A stretch of 53,257 bases of DNA from Gordonia sp. UBA5067 (GCF_002414845.1 NZ_DIAX01000045.1:116006-169262), one strand, 5' to 3'; positions 16,691-25,952 are shown, numbered from the stretch's first letter. Made by a program: numbers and translations. The notes: generated from the letters alone by a model not told the origin.

Positions 16691-17596
16691 GTGTGGATCA
16701 AACGAGTGGCCGCGGCGGTCGCCCTGTGCGCAGTCGCCGCGCCGATGACCGCATGTGGGCGCGACGGACCCCCGATCCGCAGTGCCCCGTCGGCCAGCAC
16801 GTATCCGGGTTTCCATCCCGGTGTGCGTTATGCCCACCTCGGTGACAGCTTCGCCGCCGGATCCGGGATCGACCCGATCGTCGCGGACTCGCCGGCCATG
16901 TGCCTGCGTAGTCGGCTCGACTTCGGGCAGCTGGTCGCGGCCCGGCACCCGACCGGATTCGGTGAATCGGCGTTCGCAGACATGTCGTGTGCCGGCGCGG
17001 GCACCGCAGATCTTTCGGCCGCGCAATATTTCGGCGTCCCCCCACAGGCCGGCGTATTGGGGCCGGCGACCGAGCTGGTCACGATGATGATCGGCGGCAA
17101 TGATGGCCGGCTCTTCGCCGATGCTGTCGCCCAATGCTCGGCCCTGGCCGGCCGTGACGTCGCCGGCGCACCCTGTCGTCAGGCCCACGAGGCGCAGGTC
17201 GACGCCCAGATTGCCGGCACGATCGCGCCGGCGCTGAGTGGAGCGGTCGCGCTGGTCACGCGGCGCGCGCCCCGGGCCCGCGTCCTCATCGTCGGGTATC
17301 CGCGCCTCCTGCCACCCCGGCACGGCTGCTACCCGACGATGCGCATCGCGGCCGGTGACGTCGACTACCTCAACCGAGTGCAGCTCCGGCTCAACGGCGC
17401 GATCGCCGGCGCTGCCCGGGCGCATCGCGCGACGTACCTCGATCTGTGGTCTGCGTCGCGCGGTCATGATGCCTGCGCGCCACCGGGCGAGCGCTGGATC
17501 GAGCCAATGCTCGGATCGCGGATCCGCACGACGGTGCACTCCAACGCGGCAGGCCAACGAGCGATCGCCGAGGCCGTTCTCGCCGCACTGAACTGA
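16691..17596 (+). CDS. Exported SGNH/GDSL-family hydrolase, probable lipoprotein (Rv0518-like)
   Basis: Protein of 301 residues. The first 23 residues form a lipoprotein signal peptide, VWIKRVAAAVALCAVAAPMTAC, with Cys at the lipobox end. SGNH blocks follow: block I YAHLGDSFAAGSG (Ser nucleophile), block III IGGNDG, and the catalytic His in TTVHSNAAGQR. The Asp usually three residues before the His is a Thr here. Paired cysteines suggest disulfides, as expected outside the membrane. It would hydrolyse an ester in the envelope, such as a lipid or acetylated glycan. It precedes hemL. Confidence 0.88.
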   Translation: MWIKRVAAAVALCAVAAPMTACGRDGPPIRSAPSASTYPGFHPGVRYAHLGDSFAAGSGIDPIVADSPAMCLRSRLDFGQLVAARHPTGFGESAFADMSCAGAGTADLSAAQYFGVPPQAGVLGPATELVTMMIGGNDGRLFADAVAQCSALAGRDVAGAPCRQAHEAQVDAQIAGTIAPALSGAVALVTRRAPRARVLIVGYPRLLPPRHGCYPTMRIAAGDVDYLNRVQLRLNGAIAGAARAHRATYLDLWSASRGHDACAPPGERWIEPMLGSRIRTTVHSNAAGQRAIAEAVLAALN

Positions 17597-17668
17597 CCGG
17601 GCCGGGCAACCTTACAACCGGCTGAGCCGAATTGGGGTTTGCCGAGTGACTTTGCCACACTGGAAGCC

Positions 17669-19006
17669 GTGACTGCCTCCCCCGATCGCCCGGCGCGCGC
17701 CGCTGCCGTCTCGGCCGAGCTGTTCACTCGGGCCGCACACGTCATTCCCGGCGGAGTGAACTCGCCGGTGCGGGCGTTCTCCGCTGTCGGCGGCACCCCG
17801 CGTTTCATTGCCTCGGCGCAGGGGTGCCGGCTCACCGACGTCGACGACAACGTGTACGTCGATCTGGTGTGCTCGTGGGGTCCGATGATTCTCGGCCACG
17901 CCCATCCGGCGATCGTCGACGCGGTGCGCACCGCCGCCACCGGTGGCCTGTCCTTCGGCGCGCCCACCCTCGCCGAAGTAGAACTCGCCGAGGAGATCGT
18001 CGCCCGCATTGATCCGGTGGAGGAGGTGCGACTGGTCAATTCGGGCACGGAGGCGACGATGTCGGCGGTGCGCCTGGCCCGCGGCTTCACCGGGCGCCCG
18101 AAGATCGTCAAGTTCGCCGGCTGCTACCACGGTCACGTCGATGCCCTGCTGGTCGCCGCGGGTTCGGGTGTCGCGACGCTGGGTCTGCCGACCTCGCCGG
18201 GCGTCACCGGCGCGGCCGCCCACGACACGATTGTGCTGCCCTACAACGACCTCGCCGCCGTCGCCGACGCCTTCGCCGACTACGACGGGCAGATCGCCGC
18301 GGTCATCACCGAGGCGGCCGCCGGGAACATGGGGGCGGTGGCACCGGTCCCGGGCTTCAACGCCGGATTGCGGCAGCTGTGCAACGACAACGGCGCGCTG
18401 CTGATCATCGACGAGGTGATGACCGGGTTTCGGGTCAGTCCTGCCGGGTGGTTCGGCCTCGAGGGTATCGGCGCAGACCTGTACACCTTCGGCAAGGTGA
18501 TGAGCGGCGGGCTGCCCGCTGCCGCTTTCGGCGGTCGTGCCGACGTGATGGATCACCTCGCTCCGTCGGGTCCGGTCTATCAGGCGGGCACCCTGTCGGG
18601 TAACCCGGTGGCGGTGGCCGCCGGGCTGGCCACGCTGCGCACGGCCGACGCCGCGGACTACGCCACACTTGATGAGAACGCGCAGCGGATCGGCGGGCTA
18701 CTCACCGAGGCGCTCGCCGCCGCCGGTGTCAGCCACCGGGTGCAGTATGCGGGGAACCTGTTCAGCGTCTTCTTCACCGACGATCCGGCGACGCCGATCA
18801 CCGACTACGAACAGGTGCGCGCCACACAGACCTACCGGTTCGCCCCGCTGTTCCACGCGCTACTCGACGCGGGCGTGTACGCGCCGCCGAGTGCGTTCGA
18901 AGCCTGGTTCGTCTCGACTGCGCTCGACGACGATGCCTTCGCCACCATTGCTGCCGCGCTGCCCGGTGCGGCCGCCGCAGCCGCAGCCGCCACCGGCGGG
19001 GAGTAG
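17669..19006 (+). CDS. hemL: Glutamate-1-semialdehyde 2,1-aminomutase
   Basis: PLP enzyme converting glutamate-1-semialdehyde to 5-aminolevulinate, the step after HemA. Motifs are [13 protein letters not shown] at the N-terminus, [28 protein letters not shown], and the PLP lysine in [17 protein letters not shown] (Lys276). Product is 445 residues with an Ala-rich end. A TTG at 17639 is an alternative start. CACACT 7 nt before the GTG at 17669 favours the latter. It completes the C5 pathway together with hemA and hemB, although it is separated from the main hem operon. Confidence 0.96.
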   Translation: MTASPDRPARAAAVSAELFTRAAHVIPGGVNSPVRAFSAVGGTPRFIASAQGCRLTDVDDNVYVDLVCSWGPMILGHAHPAIVDAVRTAATGGLSFGAPTLAEVELAEEIVARIDPVEEVRLVNSGTEATMSAVRLARGFTGRPKIVKFAGCYHGHVDALLVAAGSGVATLGLPTSPGVTGAAAHDTIVLPYNDLAAVADAFADYDGQIAAVITEAAAGNMGAVAPVPGFNAGLRQLCNDNGALLIIDEVMTGFRVSPAGWFGLEGIGADLYTFGKVMSGGLPAAAFGGRADVMDHLAPSGPVYQAGTLSGNPVAVAAGLATLRTADAADYATLDENAQRIGGLLTEALAAAGVSHRVQYAGNLFSVFFTDDPATPITDYEQVRATQTYRFAPLFHALLDAGVYAPPSAFEAWFVSTALDDDAFATIAAALPGAAAAAAAATGGE

Positions 19007-19018
19007 GACCACAGTCTG

Positions 19019-19687
19019 ATGAGCGACAAGACCATTCGGAGCAGCGGTGTGCGTACCGGCGAACACACCGTCGTACACATGATGCGGCACGGCGAGGTGC
19101 ACAATCCCGAGGGAATCCTGTACGGGCGACTGCCGGGCTTCCAGTTGTCCGAGACGGGCCGGTTCCAGGCCCAAGCCGTCGCCGATTCGCTGGCCGACCA
19201 CGACATCGCCGCGGTGTTCGCCTCGCCGCTGCAGCGCGCGCAGGAGACCGCGACCCCGCTCGCCGCGGCGCACGGCCTTGAGATCCGCACCAACGCCGAC
19301 CTGATCGAGGCGGACAACGTCTTCGAGGGGCTCAAGGTGTCGGTCGGCGACGGCGCCCTGTCCAAGCCGCGGCACTGGCGCAAGCTGCGGGACCCGTTCA
19401 CCCCGTCGTGGGGTGAGCCGTACCTCCAGCTCGCGCACCGCATGCTCGGAGCGGCGACCACCGCCCGCGACGCGGCGCGCGGCGCCGAGGCCGTGTGTGT
19501 GAGCCACCAGCTCCCCGTGTACACGCTGAGGCGTTTCTTAGAAGGTCAGCGACTGTGGCACGATCCGCGCCGGCGGCAATGCTCGCTCGCCTCGGTGACC
19601 AGCCTTATCTACGACGGCGACGCACTCATCGACATTGTTTACTCCGAGCCCGCGGGCGAGACCGACCCACTGGTCCGGGGAGCCTGA
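19019..19687 (+). CDS. Histidine phosphatase superfamily protein (phosphoglycerate mutase-like, Rv0525-like)
   Basis: Protein of 222 residues. The phospho-accepting motif is VHMMRHGEVHNPEG, then LSETGRFQAQAVADSL, and ASPLQRAQETATPLA. The second catalytic histidine is in VCVSHQLPV. The fold matches 2,3-bisphosphoglycerate-independent phosphatases and broad small-molecule phosphatases rather than glycolytic mutase. Substrate is unknown. It sits 12 bp after hemL and 3 bp before the cytochrome c maturation genes, so it is likely part of that operon. Confidence 0.88.
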   Translation: MSDKTIRSSGVRTGEHTVVHMMRHGEVHNPEGILYGRLPGFQLSETGRFQAQAVADSLADHDIAAVFASPLQRAQETATPLAAAHGLEIRTNADLIEADNVFEGLKVSVGDGALSKPRHWRKLRDPFTPSWGEPYLQLAHRMLGAATTARDAARGAEAVCVSHQLPVYTLRRFLEGQRLWHDPRRRQCSLASVTSLIYDGDALIDIVYSEPAGETDPLVRGA

Positions 19688-19690
19688 CCC

Positions 19691-20287
19691 GTGGCATGGT
19701 GGACCTTCTCCGCAGCGCGGACTGCGGCGGCGGCAACGGCCGCGGTGATTGCCGTGGCGCTAACCGGGTGTGCCACCGGGAAGGACGCGGTCCGGCAGGG
19801 TGACACCTGGCAGTTCGTCTCGCCGGGCGGGCAGACCGTGATCACCTATGAGCCGGCGCACCGCAAGCCGGTGGCGCCGCTATCGGGGCCGGAACTGGTC
19901 ACCGACAAGCCGGTCGCGCTCGCGGACTTCGCTGGGAAGGCCGTCGTCGTCAACGTGTGGGGCTCGTGGTGCGGACCGTGCCGGGGCGAGGCCGACCTGC
20001 TGCTGCGTACCTTTCACCAGACCCGGGACCGGGGCGTGGCGTTCCTGGGCATCAACCTGCGCGACGACCGTGGCTCGGCGCGTGACTTCGTCACCGATCG
20101 CGGCATCGACTATCCGTCCATCTACGACTTCACCGGGGCCCGGCTGGCCGCGCTGACCACCCCGACGTCGGTCGTTCCGACGACCATCGTCCTCGATCGG
20201 GCGCACCGGCCGGCGGTCGTGTACCTGCGGGCGGTCGAGGCGGTCGAACTCAAGGCGGCCATCGACAAGGTGCTCGCCGACCAGTGA
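19691..20287 (+). CDS. TlpA/ResA-like thioredoxin lipoprotein, cytochrome c maturation (Rv0526-like)
   Basis: Protein of 198 residues. The signal peptide ends in a lipobox, VALTGC, with the lipid-modified Cys at 27. The thioredoxin domain has the active site GSWCGPCRGE (Cys94 and Cys97) and the cis-Pro loop TSVVPTTIVLD. It should act outside the membrane, keeping apocytochrome CxxCH cysteines reduced. Its electrons should come from CcdA, whose gene overlaps by 4 bp. The whole cluster of four genes is System II cytochrome c biogenesis. Confidence 0.92.
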   Translation: MAWWTFSAARTAAAATAAVIAVALTGCATGKDAVRQGDTWQFVSPGGQTVITYEPAHRKPVAPLSGPELVTDKPVALADFAGKAVVVNVWGSWCGPCRGEADLLLRTFHQTRDRGVAFLGINLRDDRGSARDFVTDRGIDYPSIYDFTGARLAALTTPTSVVPTTIVLDRAHRPAVVYLRAVEAVELKAAIDKVLADQ

Positions 20288-21093
20288 TCACCGCCAGTGC
20301 ACTTTCCGACGCAGCGGCCTCCGGGCCATTGCTGCTGGCGCTCGGCGCGTGCGCGCTCGCCGGTTTCCTGTCCTTCGCCTCGCCGTGCGTGGTGCCGCTG
20401 GTGCCCGGCTATCTCTCCTTCTTGGCCGGTCTCGTCGGGGCCCAGGCGCCGGCGGTCTCCGTCGCGGAGTCACGTGAACTCCGGCGCGAGGGTACCCGGC
20501 GGGTGGTCGGCGCCGCGATACTGTTCGTCCTCGGCTTCACCGTGGTATTCGTGCTGGCGATGGCCACGGTCTTCGGCATCACCGATCGGTTCAGCGGCGC
20601 CGGCGGGCGGCCGCTGCAAATCGTCGGTGGGCTGGTGACCATCCTCATGGGCCTGGTGTTCATCGGCTTGGTGCCGGCGCTGCAAACCGAGCGCCGGTTG
20701 TCGCCCGAGCGGGTGAGTGGGAGTCGATCCGGCGTGTTCGCGGCGCCGCTGCTGGGTGCGGTGTTCGCGCTGGGCTGGACGCCGTGCCTGGGACCCACCC
20801 TGGTCGCCATCGTCGCCACCGTTACCGGGACCGAGGGGGCGACCGCCGCCAAGGGGGTCGCGATGATGGTCGCCTACTGCGCGGGATTGGGCATCCCCTT
20901 CCTCGTGCTGGCGTTGTCGTCGACGTGGGCGGTCCGCAGTTGGGGCTGGCTTCGCCGGCACACGCGGACCATTCAGATCATTGGCGGCATCGCCCTGCTG
21001 CTCGTCGGCTTCGCGCTGGTGACCGGTATGTGGGATCACATCATTGCGTGGCTGCAGACGCGGTTCACGCCCGACGCCGGACTGCTGTTGTGA
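20284..21093 (+). CDS. ccdA: Cytochrome c biogenesis membrane protein CcdA
   Basis: Protein of 269 residues with about six transmembrane segments. The two membrane cysteines are in FASPCVVPLVPGYLSF and GWTPCLGPTLVAI, in the first and fourth segments, as in the DsbD/CcdA family. It carries electrons from cytoplasmic thioredoxin across the membrane to the TlpA-like lipoprotein. GTG start overlaps the upstream stop, and its own stop overlaps the ResB start, so the three are translationally coupled. Confidence 0.95.
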   Translation: MITASALSDAAASGPLLLALGACALAGFLSFASPCVVPLVPGYLSFLAGLVGAQAPAVSVAESRELRREGTRRVVGAAILFVLGFTVVFVLAMATVFGITDRFSGAGGRPLQIVGGLVTILMGLVFIGLVPALQTERRLSPERVSGSRSGVFAAPLLGAVFALGWTPCLGPTLVAIVATVTGTEGATAAKGVAMMVAYCAGLGIPFLVLALSSTWAVRSWGWLRRHTRTIQIIGGIALLLVGFALVTGMWDHIIAWLQTRFTPDAGLLL

Positions 21094-22709
21094 CCGCGCC
21101 GGTGCGTCCGTCGCCGCTGCGCCGGTTCGTTGTCGCCCCGGTGCGCAATCTGTGGCGCTCGCTCACCTCGATGCGCACCGCGCTGGCCCTGCTGTTCCTA
21201 CTGGCGGCGGCGGCAATCCCCGGCGCACTGTTGCCGCAGCGGCCACTGAATGCAAGCAAGACCCAGGACTACATCGACAATCACGGCTGGCTCGGGACCG
21301 TCATGGACCGGCTGCAACTATTCGACGTCTTCGCCAGCAGCTGGTTCACCGCGATCTACGTCCTGCTGTTCGTATCGCTCGTCGGTTGTCTCTTGCCGCG
21401 GCTGGCCGAGCATCTGCGCAGTCTGCGCGCCCGCCCGGTACCGGTGCCGCGCAACCTCGCGCGAATGCCGCGCCACGAGGAGATCGAGGTCGACGAGGAC
21501 ATCGAACCGCAGGCGCTGGCGCAGCGTATCGAAGCCAACCTGCACGGCTGGCGGACGACGGTATACCCGCCCGAGCAGAGTAGGGCCGGGACCTACGAGG
21601 TGTCGGCGGAGAAGGGCTACCTGCGCGAGTTCGGCAACCTGGTGTTCCACTTCGCGCTGCTGAGCCTGCTGGTGGCGCTGGCGGTGGGCAAGATGTACGG
21701 CTACGAGGGCACACGCATTCTTGTCGCCGACGGCGAGCAGGGCATGTGTAACACCTCGACGGCCGTCTACGATTCGTTCCGCGCCGGGCGTTTGGTCGAC
21801 GGCACCGAACTCCAGCCGTTCTGCATCCGGGTGGATGACTTCACCGCATCGTTCCTGCCCAACGGACAACCCGACATGTACACCGCGGCGATGCGCCACA
21901 CCGAGGGGGCGCCGGCCACCGATCCGGCGACGTGGCCGGTCGCCACGGTGCGCGTCAATGAGCCGTTGCGGCTGGCGGGTAGTCGCGTCTACGTCTTGGG
22001 AAACGGCTTTGCCCCGACATTCACCGTGACCTTTCCCGGTGGCCAGAAGCGCACGCAGACGGTGCCGTTCGCCCCAGAGGTGATGAACACGATGCTGTCG
22101 TCGGGGGCGGTGCGTGTCGACCCGCCGGCCGGAATGTATCCGGTGGAGAAGGCCCGCCGACGCAATCAGATCGGTATCGACGGGATATTCGCGCCGACGG
22201 CGAAGTTCGACGGCACGCTCCTGTCCTCGTCGTCGCCGATTCCGAAGGACCCGTACGTCGCGATCCGCGTCTACCGCGGTGATACCGGATTGGATTCGGG
22301 CCGTCCGCAGAACACTTATGCGCTGGACACCGGACTGATGCACAGCGGCCAGTTGAGCCGGGTCGGACAGGCGAATATGAAACCGGGCGGCGTCCTGCGG
22401 CTCGACGACGGCACGACGGTGAGCTTCGACGGATATCGGCGCTGGGTGTCGGTGCAGGTGTCCAACGATCCCGCCCAGAAGTGGGTGCTGGTGTCGGCGA
22501 TCGTAATGTTGATCGGCCTGCTGGTGTCGCTGCTGGTGAAGCGCCGGCGCATCTGGGCCAGGATCGTAGTGGTCGATGGCGGCCCGGACGGGCAACGACG
22601 TACCGTGGTAACGGTGGCCGGCCTGGCCCGCACCGATTCGGCGGGGTGGGGCGACGGATTCTCCGAGCAGGCGCGTGCCCTCGTGGCGGATGAGAACGAT
22701 AAGAGGTGA
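21090..22709 (+). CDS. resB: Cytochrome c biogenesis protein ResB
   Basis: Protein of 539 residues (Rv0528-like). Early membrane segments are TSMRTALALLFLLAAAAIPG and a second around YVLLFVSLVGCLLP. A third is near LVFHFALLSLLVALAVG. A large extracytoplasmic domain of about 280 residues follows, and a last segment WVLVSAIVMLIGLLVSLLVK precedes the cytoplasmic tail. With CcsA it forms the System II haem lyase that attaches haem to apocytochrome c. The open frame extends upstream into ccdA, but GTG at 21090 in the TGTGA overlap is the expected start. Confidence 0.94.
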   Translation: MTAPVRPSPLRRFVVAPVRNLWRSLTSMRTALALLFLLAAAAIPGALLPQRPLNASKTQDYIDNHGWLGTVMDRLQLFDVFASSWFTAIYVLLFVSLVGCLLPRLAEHLRSLRARPVPVPRNLARMPRHEEIEVDEDIEPQALAQRIEANLHGWRTTVYPPEQSRAGTYEVSAEKGYLREFGNLVFHFALLSLLVALAVGKMYGYEGTRILVADGEQGMCNTSTAVYDSFRAGRLVDGTELQPFCIRVDDFTASFLPNGQPDMYTAAMRHTEGAPATDPATWPVATVRVNEPLRLAGSRVYVLGNGFAPTFTVTFPGGQKRTQTVPFAPEVMNTMLSSGAVRVDPPAGMYPVEKARRRNQIGIDGIFAPTAKFDGTLLSSSSPIPKDPYVAIRVYRGDTGLDSGRPQNTYALDTGLMHSGQLSRVGQANMKPGGVLRLDDGTTVSFDGYRRWVSVQVSNDPAQKWVLVSAIVMLIGLLVSLLVKRRRIWARIVVVDGGPDGQRRTVVTVAGLARTDSAGWGDGFSEQARALVADENDKR

Positions 22710-23692
22710 CGGGTGTGAACCAGGTGTTGGCAGATACCGGCGAAGTGGTCGTCCACATCGATCAGACCGTGGCGCGCTACTCCGACCTGCTGTACGGCAC
22801 CGCGATCGGCGTCTATGCCATCGCGATGCTGCTGCTCTTCGCCGGCTATGCGGCGAGCCTGGACCGATTCGCCAAACAGCGACCGGCACGCGAGCTGGCC
22901 CACGTCGGCGGGCCGGTGGTATCGGCCGATGATTCCGGTCCCGGCCGCGTTGTGCCACCGGAAGCTCGCTCCAATAGCCAGCGGTTCGTGAACATGGGCT
23001 ACGCCGTCGCCGTCGTCGGCGTCCTCGCCCAACTCGGTTCGATCGTCACCCGTGGGATCGCCACCGATCGCATGCCGTGGGGCAATATGTACGAGTTCAT
23101 CTCGTTGACGATGATCGCCTGCATGGTCGGCGGCATCGTCGCGCTGCGTGCGCCCGCCAACCGCAAGTACCTCGGATTCGTGACACTGGCCGTGGTCTTG
23201 ATGCTGTTCATCGGCGGCAAGTACCTCTACACCCAGGCCGCCCCCGTGGTGCCGGCCCTCAAGTCGTACTGGTTGATGATCCACGTCTCGATCATCTCGA
23301 TCAGTTCCGGCGTGCTCCTGGTGTCGGGGATCGCGAGCATGCTGTTCCTGCTGAACAACACGTTCGGCATCTTCGGCGAGCAGGCCGCCGACCGGTTGGA
23401 CCGCATTGCCTACCGGTGCGTGGTGTTTGCGTTCCCGCTATTCGGCCTCGGTGTGATCTGCGGTGCCATCTGGGCGGAGGCCGCGTGGGGCCGATTCTGG
23501 GGCTGGGATCCCAAGGAGACGGTTTCGTTCATCGCTTGGGTGATCTATGCGGCGTACCTGCACGCACGGGCAACGGCGGGCTGGCGCGACAAGGCGGCGG
23601 TCATCAACATCATCGGGTTCGTCACGCTGCTGTTCAACCTCTTCGCGATCAACCTCGTCGTCGCCGGGCTGCACTCCTACGCCGGCGTGTAG
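22706..23692 (+). CDS. ccsA: Cytochrome c biogenesis protein CcsA/CcsB (haem-handling)
   Basis: Protein of 328 residues with about eight membrane segments. The haem-binding tryptophan-rich motif is WGRFWGWDPKETVSFIAW. Conserved histidines lie in MIHVSIISISSG and GLHSYAGV near the end. It exports haem and, with ResB, joins it to cytochromes c. The GTG at 22706 overlaps the resB stop; a GTG at 22715 is an alternative. Also called CcsB in mycobacteria (Rv0529). It ends the operon and a hairpin follows. Confidence 0.95.
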   Translation: MTGVNQVLADTGEVVVHIDQTVARYSDLLYGTAIGVYAIAMLLLFAGYAASLDRFAKQRPARELAHVGGPVVSADDSGPGRVVPPEARSNSQRFVNMGYAVAVVGVLAQLGSIVTRGIATDRMPWGNMYEFISLTMIACMVGGIVALRAPANRKYLGFVTLAVVLMLFIGGKYLYTQAAPVVPALKSYWLMIHVSIISISSGVLLVSGIASMLFLLNNTFGIFGEQAADRLDRIAYRCVVFAFPLFGLGVICGAIWAEAAWGRFWGWDPKETVSFIAWVIYAAYLHARATAGWRDKAAVINIIGFVTLLFNLFAINLVVAGLHSYAGV

Positions 23693-23717
23693 CGCAGCGC
23701 GGACGATCCCACGCCGG

Positions 23718-23755
23718 TTCGCCCATCCCACTGCGATTGATGGGGGATGGGCGAA
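23718..23755. terminator. Hairpin between ccsA and a convergent small gene, probable terminator
   Basis: A 12-bp perfect stem (TTCGCCCATCCC / GGGATGGGCGAA) with a 14-nt loop lies 25 bp after ccsA and 9 bp beyond the end of the opposite-strand gene. It can terminate transcription from both sides. Confidence 0.7.
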
Positions 23756-23764
23756 ACACGGGGG

Positions 23765-23968
23765 CTAGGTATCCCGATCCCGGTTCTTCCGTCGCAGGTC
23801 GAGGAGAAAGTCCGGATCGTCGTCGGGCCCGATCGGGCGCTGTGGGCTGTGGTGGTGCGGTGCGGCGTCGCCCGGCGTGCGGGTCATGCGCCACAAGACT
23901 AGGCCGAGGGCGACGACAAGGGCGAGCAACAGTACGTAGTGCACGGCAAACCTCCTGTACTCCTCCAC
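23765..23968 (-). CDS. Small single-span membrane protein of unknown function
   Basis: A 67-residue protein with one transmembrane segment (FAVHYVLLLALVVALGLVLW, residues about 7-26), then a polar cytoplasmic tail with HHH and DDDPD and ending in RRKNRDRDT. The ATG at 23968 is preceded by AGGAG. It lies just after the cytochrome c operon, on the opposite strand. Haem-cluster membership is suggested by position only. Confidence 0.7.
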   Translation of the reverse strand: MEEYRRFAVHYVLLLALVVALGLVLWRMTRTPGDAAPHHHSPQRPIGPDDDPDFLLDLRRKNRDRDT

Positions 23969-24033
23969 GATACGTGAGGTTCACCGGCGATGGTCGTACT
24001 GGGCCGCCCCGGTGGGAAGAACCGGGGGCGGGC

Positions 24034-24273
24034 CTACGCGGGCAGGTCGTCGCGGTTGTTCAGCAGTGCGACGACGTCGGTCTCGCGGTAGCGCCGGTGC
24101 CCGCCCGGGGTGCGAATCGACTGCAGCAGGCCCGAGGAGGACCAGCGGGCCACGGTCTTCGGGTTGACGCTGAACATTGCGGCCACGTCGGCGGGCTTGA
24201 GGTTGAACTGGCCTGCGTTGGCCGCGGTGATGGTCGACAGCCCGGTGGTTAGCGGTGCGTGGATGGTAGTCAT
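24034..24273 (-). CDS. BldC-like MerR-type DNA-binding regulator
   Basis: Protein of 79 residues from the ATG at 24273, which has AAGGA upstream; an ATG at 24306 would add 11 residues. The core LKPADVAAMFSVNPKTVARW followed by SIRTPGGHRRYRETDVVALL closely resembles Streptomyces BldC, a MerR-like protein that binds direct repeats head to tail and controls development. The recognition helix and the GGHRRY wing are intact. Its targets here are unknown. An imperfect palindrome upstream (24340-24358) may be an autoregulatory site. Confidence 0.88.
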   Translation of the reverse strand: MTTIHAPLTTGLSTITAANAGQFNLKPADVAAMFSVNPKTVARWSSSGLLQSIRTPGGHRRYRETDVVALLNNRDDLPA

Positions 24274-24339
24274 GGAGGTCCTTCGTCGCGGATAGTCGGA
24301 ATTCACTGCTTGGGACCGTTTTACCCGCTGGTCGGCCGG

Positions 24340-24358
24340 TTGTTCGAACCTTCAACAA
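24340..24358. promoter_or_regulatory. Palindromic candidate operator between bldC-like and DUF4229 genes
   Basis: TTGTTCGAACCTTCAACAA has TTGTT/AACAA outer arms and contains the 8-bp palindrome GTTCGAAC. It lies 67 bp upstream of the BldC-like start and 110 bp upstream of the DUF4229 start. Confidence 0.4.
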
Positions 24359-24455
24359 TCAGTAAAGAGATGGTCAAATTGTCGGGTTTGGGAGATTGGG
24401 GGCTGGTTGCGGGTCGGTATGACGGTCCGTGGCACGCGGCTCCATCGACGGCAGA

Positions 24456-24461
24456 TAGGGT
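24456..24461 (+). promoter_or_regulatory. -10 box for leaderless DUF4229 gene
   Basis: TAGGGT ends 6 nt before the GTG at 24468. No ribosome site is needed if the mRNA starts at the GTG. Confidence 0.55.
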
Positions 24462-24467
24462 GACAGG

Positions 24468-24806
24468 GTGACTGAGGAAGACGCTCCGCGGCCGTTGCCG
24501 GACTCCGCCGGGTCTGAGCCGGTGAGCCTCCCCGCACTGATCGCCGCGGTCGCCGCCTACATCGGGGCGCGGCTGATCCTGGTCGCCATCATCACCGGCG
24601 CGATCCTGGGGGGCGGCGCACTCCTGGGTCAGACGGTCCCGGTGATCGTCGCCGCGGCGTTCGGCGTGCTGATCGCCCTTCCGCTGGGCCTGCTGCTTTT
24701 CAAGTCGTTGCGGATCAAGGTCAACAGCCGAATCGTCGCCTACGACGACGAGCGGGCGCGCCGGCGCGACGAATTGCAGCGCCGGCTGCGCAAGCCCGGT
24801 AGCTGA
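24468..24806 (+). CDS. DUF4229 family membrane protein (Rv0531-like)
   Basis: Protein of 112 residues with two transmembrane segments (AAYIGARLILVAIITGAILG and VPVIVAAAFGVLIALPLGLLLF) and a charged cytoplasmic tail rich in Arg/Glu. This layout matches DUF4229 proteins found next to cytochrome c and menaquinone genes in Mycobacteriales. Function unknown. It is followed 12 bp later by the cysteine desulfhydrase gene. Confidence 0.8.
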   Translation: MTEEDAPRPLPDSAGSEPVSLPALIAAVAAYIGARLILVAIITGAILGGGALLGQTVPVIVAAAFGVLIALPLGLLLFKSLRIKVNSRIVAYDDERARRRDELQRRLRKPGS

Positions 24807-24818
24807 CTCCGGGCTGAC

Positions 24819-25952
24819 ATGACTCGCAGCGTCGATCATCGTGCCAATCGGGACTGGGTGCGTCGCGCCGTACGCGTCATCGAGGCCGACAGCCGTCGTT
24901 CGGCAGATACCCACCTCCTGAAGGTCGCGCTCCCGGCGTGGGCGGAGTGGACCGGCAACGATGGATGTCGCGTCGGGGTCGACCTCTACGTGAAGGACGA
25001 GTCGACCCATCCGACCGGATCGCTCAAGCATCGGCTGGCCCGGTCACTGTTCCTTTACGCGCTCAGCAACGGCTGGATAAATGAGGCGACGACGGTCATC
25101 GAGGCGTCGTCAGGGTCGACAGCGGTTTCCGAGGCATACTTCGCGAAACTGATCGGCGTGCCGTTTGTCGCCGTCATGGCCTCGAGCACATCGGCGGAGA
25201 AGACGCGACTGATCGAACGGGAGGGTGGGCGCTGCCATCTGGTCGACAATCCTGCCGACGTCTACGAGGTCGCCGCACGGTTGGCGCGCGACCTCGGCGG
25301 CCACTACATCGACCAGTTCACGATGGCCGAGCGCGCAACCGACTGGCGCGGCAACAACAACATCGCCGAGTCGATCTTCGACCAACTCGCCGATGAGCGG
25401 TATCCGATTCCCGCCTGGGCGGTGGTCGGCGCGGGCACCGGGGGGACCTCGGCAACCATCGGCCGCTACCTTCGCTACCGCGGCTATGACACGGGTCTGT
25501 GCGTCGTCGACCCGGAGTACTCCGTATTCTTTCCGGCCTACTCCTCGGGGGACGGCGCGCTGCGCAGTGAAACCGGGTCCCGCATCGAGGGCATCGGCCG
25601 GCCGCGGGTGGAGCCGTCGTTCGTCTCGCAGGTCATCGACCGGATGCTCGCGGTGCCCGACTCCTCGTCGGTTGCGGCGATGCGCTTCTTCTCCGAACTG
25701 CTCGACCGGCGCGTCGGCCCGTCGACCGGGTCCAACATCCATGGTGCGCTGCTACTCGTCGCCGAAATGGTCGCCGCCGGTGAACCCGGTTCGGTGGTGA
25801 CGTTGCTGTGCGATCCAGGGGAGCGCTACGGGGCAACATATTTCGACGACGACTGGCTGGCGACTGCCGACCTGCACATTGCGGAGCCGTTGACGGCGCT
25901 GCGGCAGTTCTGGGCGGACGGCAGCTGGCGGGAGGCCGGCGAGACCACATGA
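24819..25952 (+). CDS. cds1: PLP-dependent L-cysteine desulfhydrase, Cds1-like
   Basis: Protein of 377 residues of the cysteine synthase/beta-family PLP fold. The PLP lysine is in [13 protein letters not shown]. The phosphate and substrate loops are [17 protein letters not shown] and [15 protein letters not shown]. It resembles M. tuberculosis Cds1 (Rv3684), which degrades L-cysteine to pyruvate, ammonia and H2S, more than it does CysK, because the synthase NTG motif is replaced by SGS. H2S from this enzyme influences respiration and redox balance in mycobacteria. The stop overlaps the ABC ATPase start by 4 bp. Confidence 0.85.
   Translation: MTRSVDHRANRDWVRRAVRVIEADSRRSADTHLLKVALPAWAEWTGNDGCRVGVDLYVKDESTHPTGSLKHRLARSLFLYALSNGWINEATTVIEASSGSTAVSEAYFAKLIGVPFVAVMASSTSAEKTRLIEREGGRCHLVDNPADVYEVAARLARDLGGHYIDQFTMAERATDWRGNNNIAESIFDQLADERYPIPAWAVVGAGTGGTSATIGRYLRYRGYDTGLCVVDPEYSVFFPAYSSGDGALRSETGSRIEGIGRPRVEPSFVSQVIDRMLAVPDSSSVAAMRFFSELLDRRVGPSTGSNIHGALLLVAEMVAAGEPGSVVTLLCDPGERYGATYFDDDWLATADLHIAEPLTALRQFWADGSWREAGETT

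Noticed and set aside
15414..16748. 444-residue open frame on the plus strand, opposite the acyl-CoA dehydrogenase
   Set aside because: It is antisense to a gene with clear domain motifs. Long antisense frames are common at this GC content, and the translation has shadow composition (rich in Gly/Arg/Val, no motifs).
21318..22958. 546-residue open frame on the minus strand across resB/ccsA
   Set aside because: Antisense to two well-supported cytochrome c genes; very Arg/His-rich with no recognisable domain.
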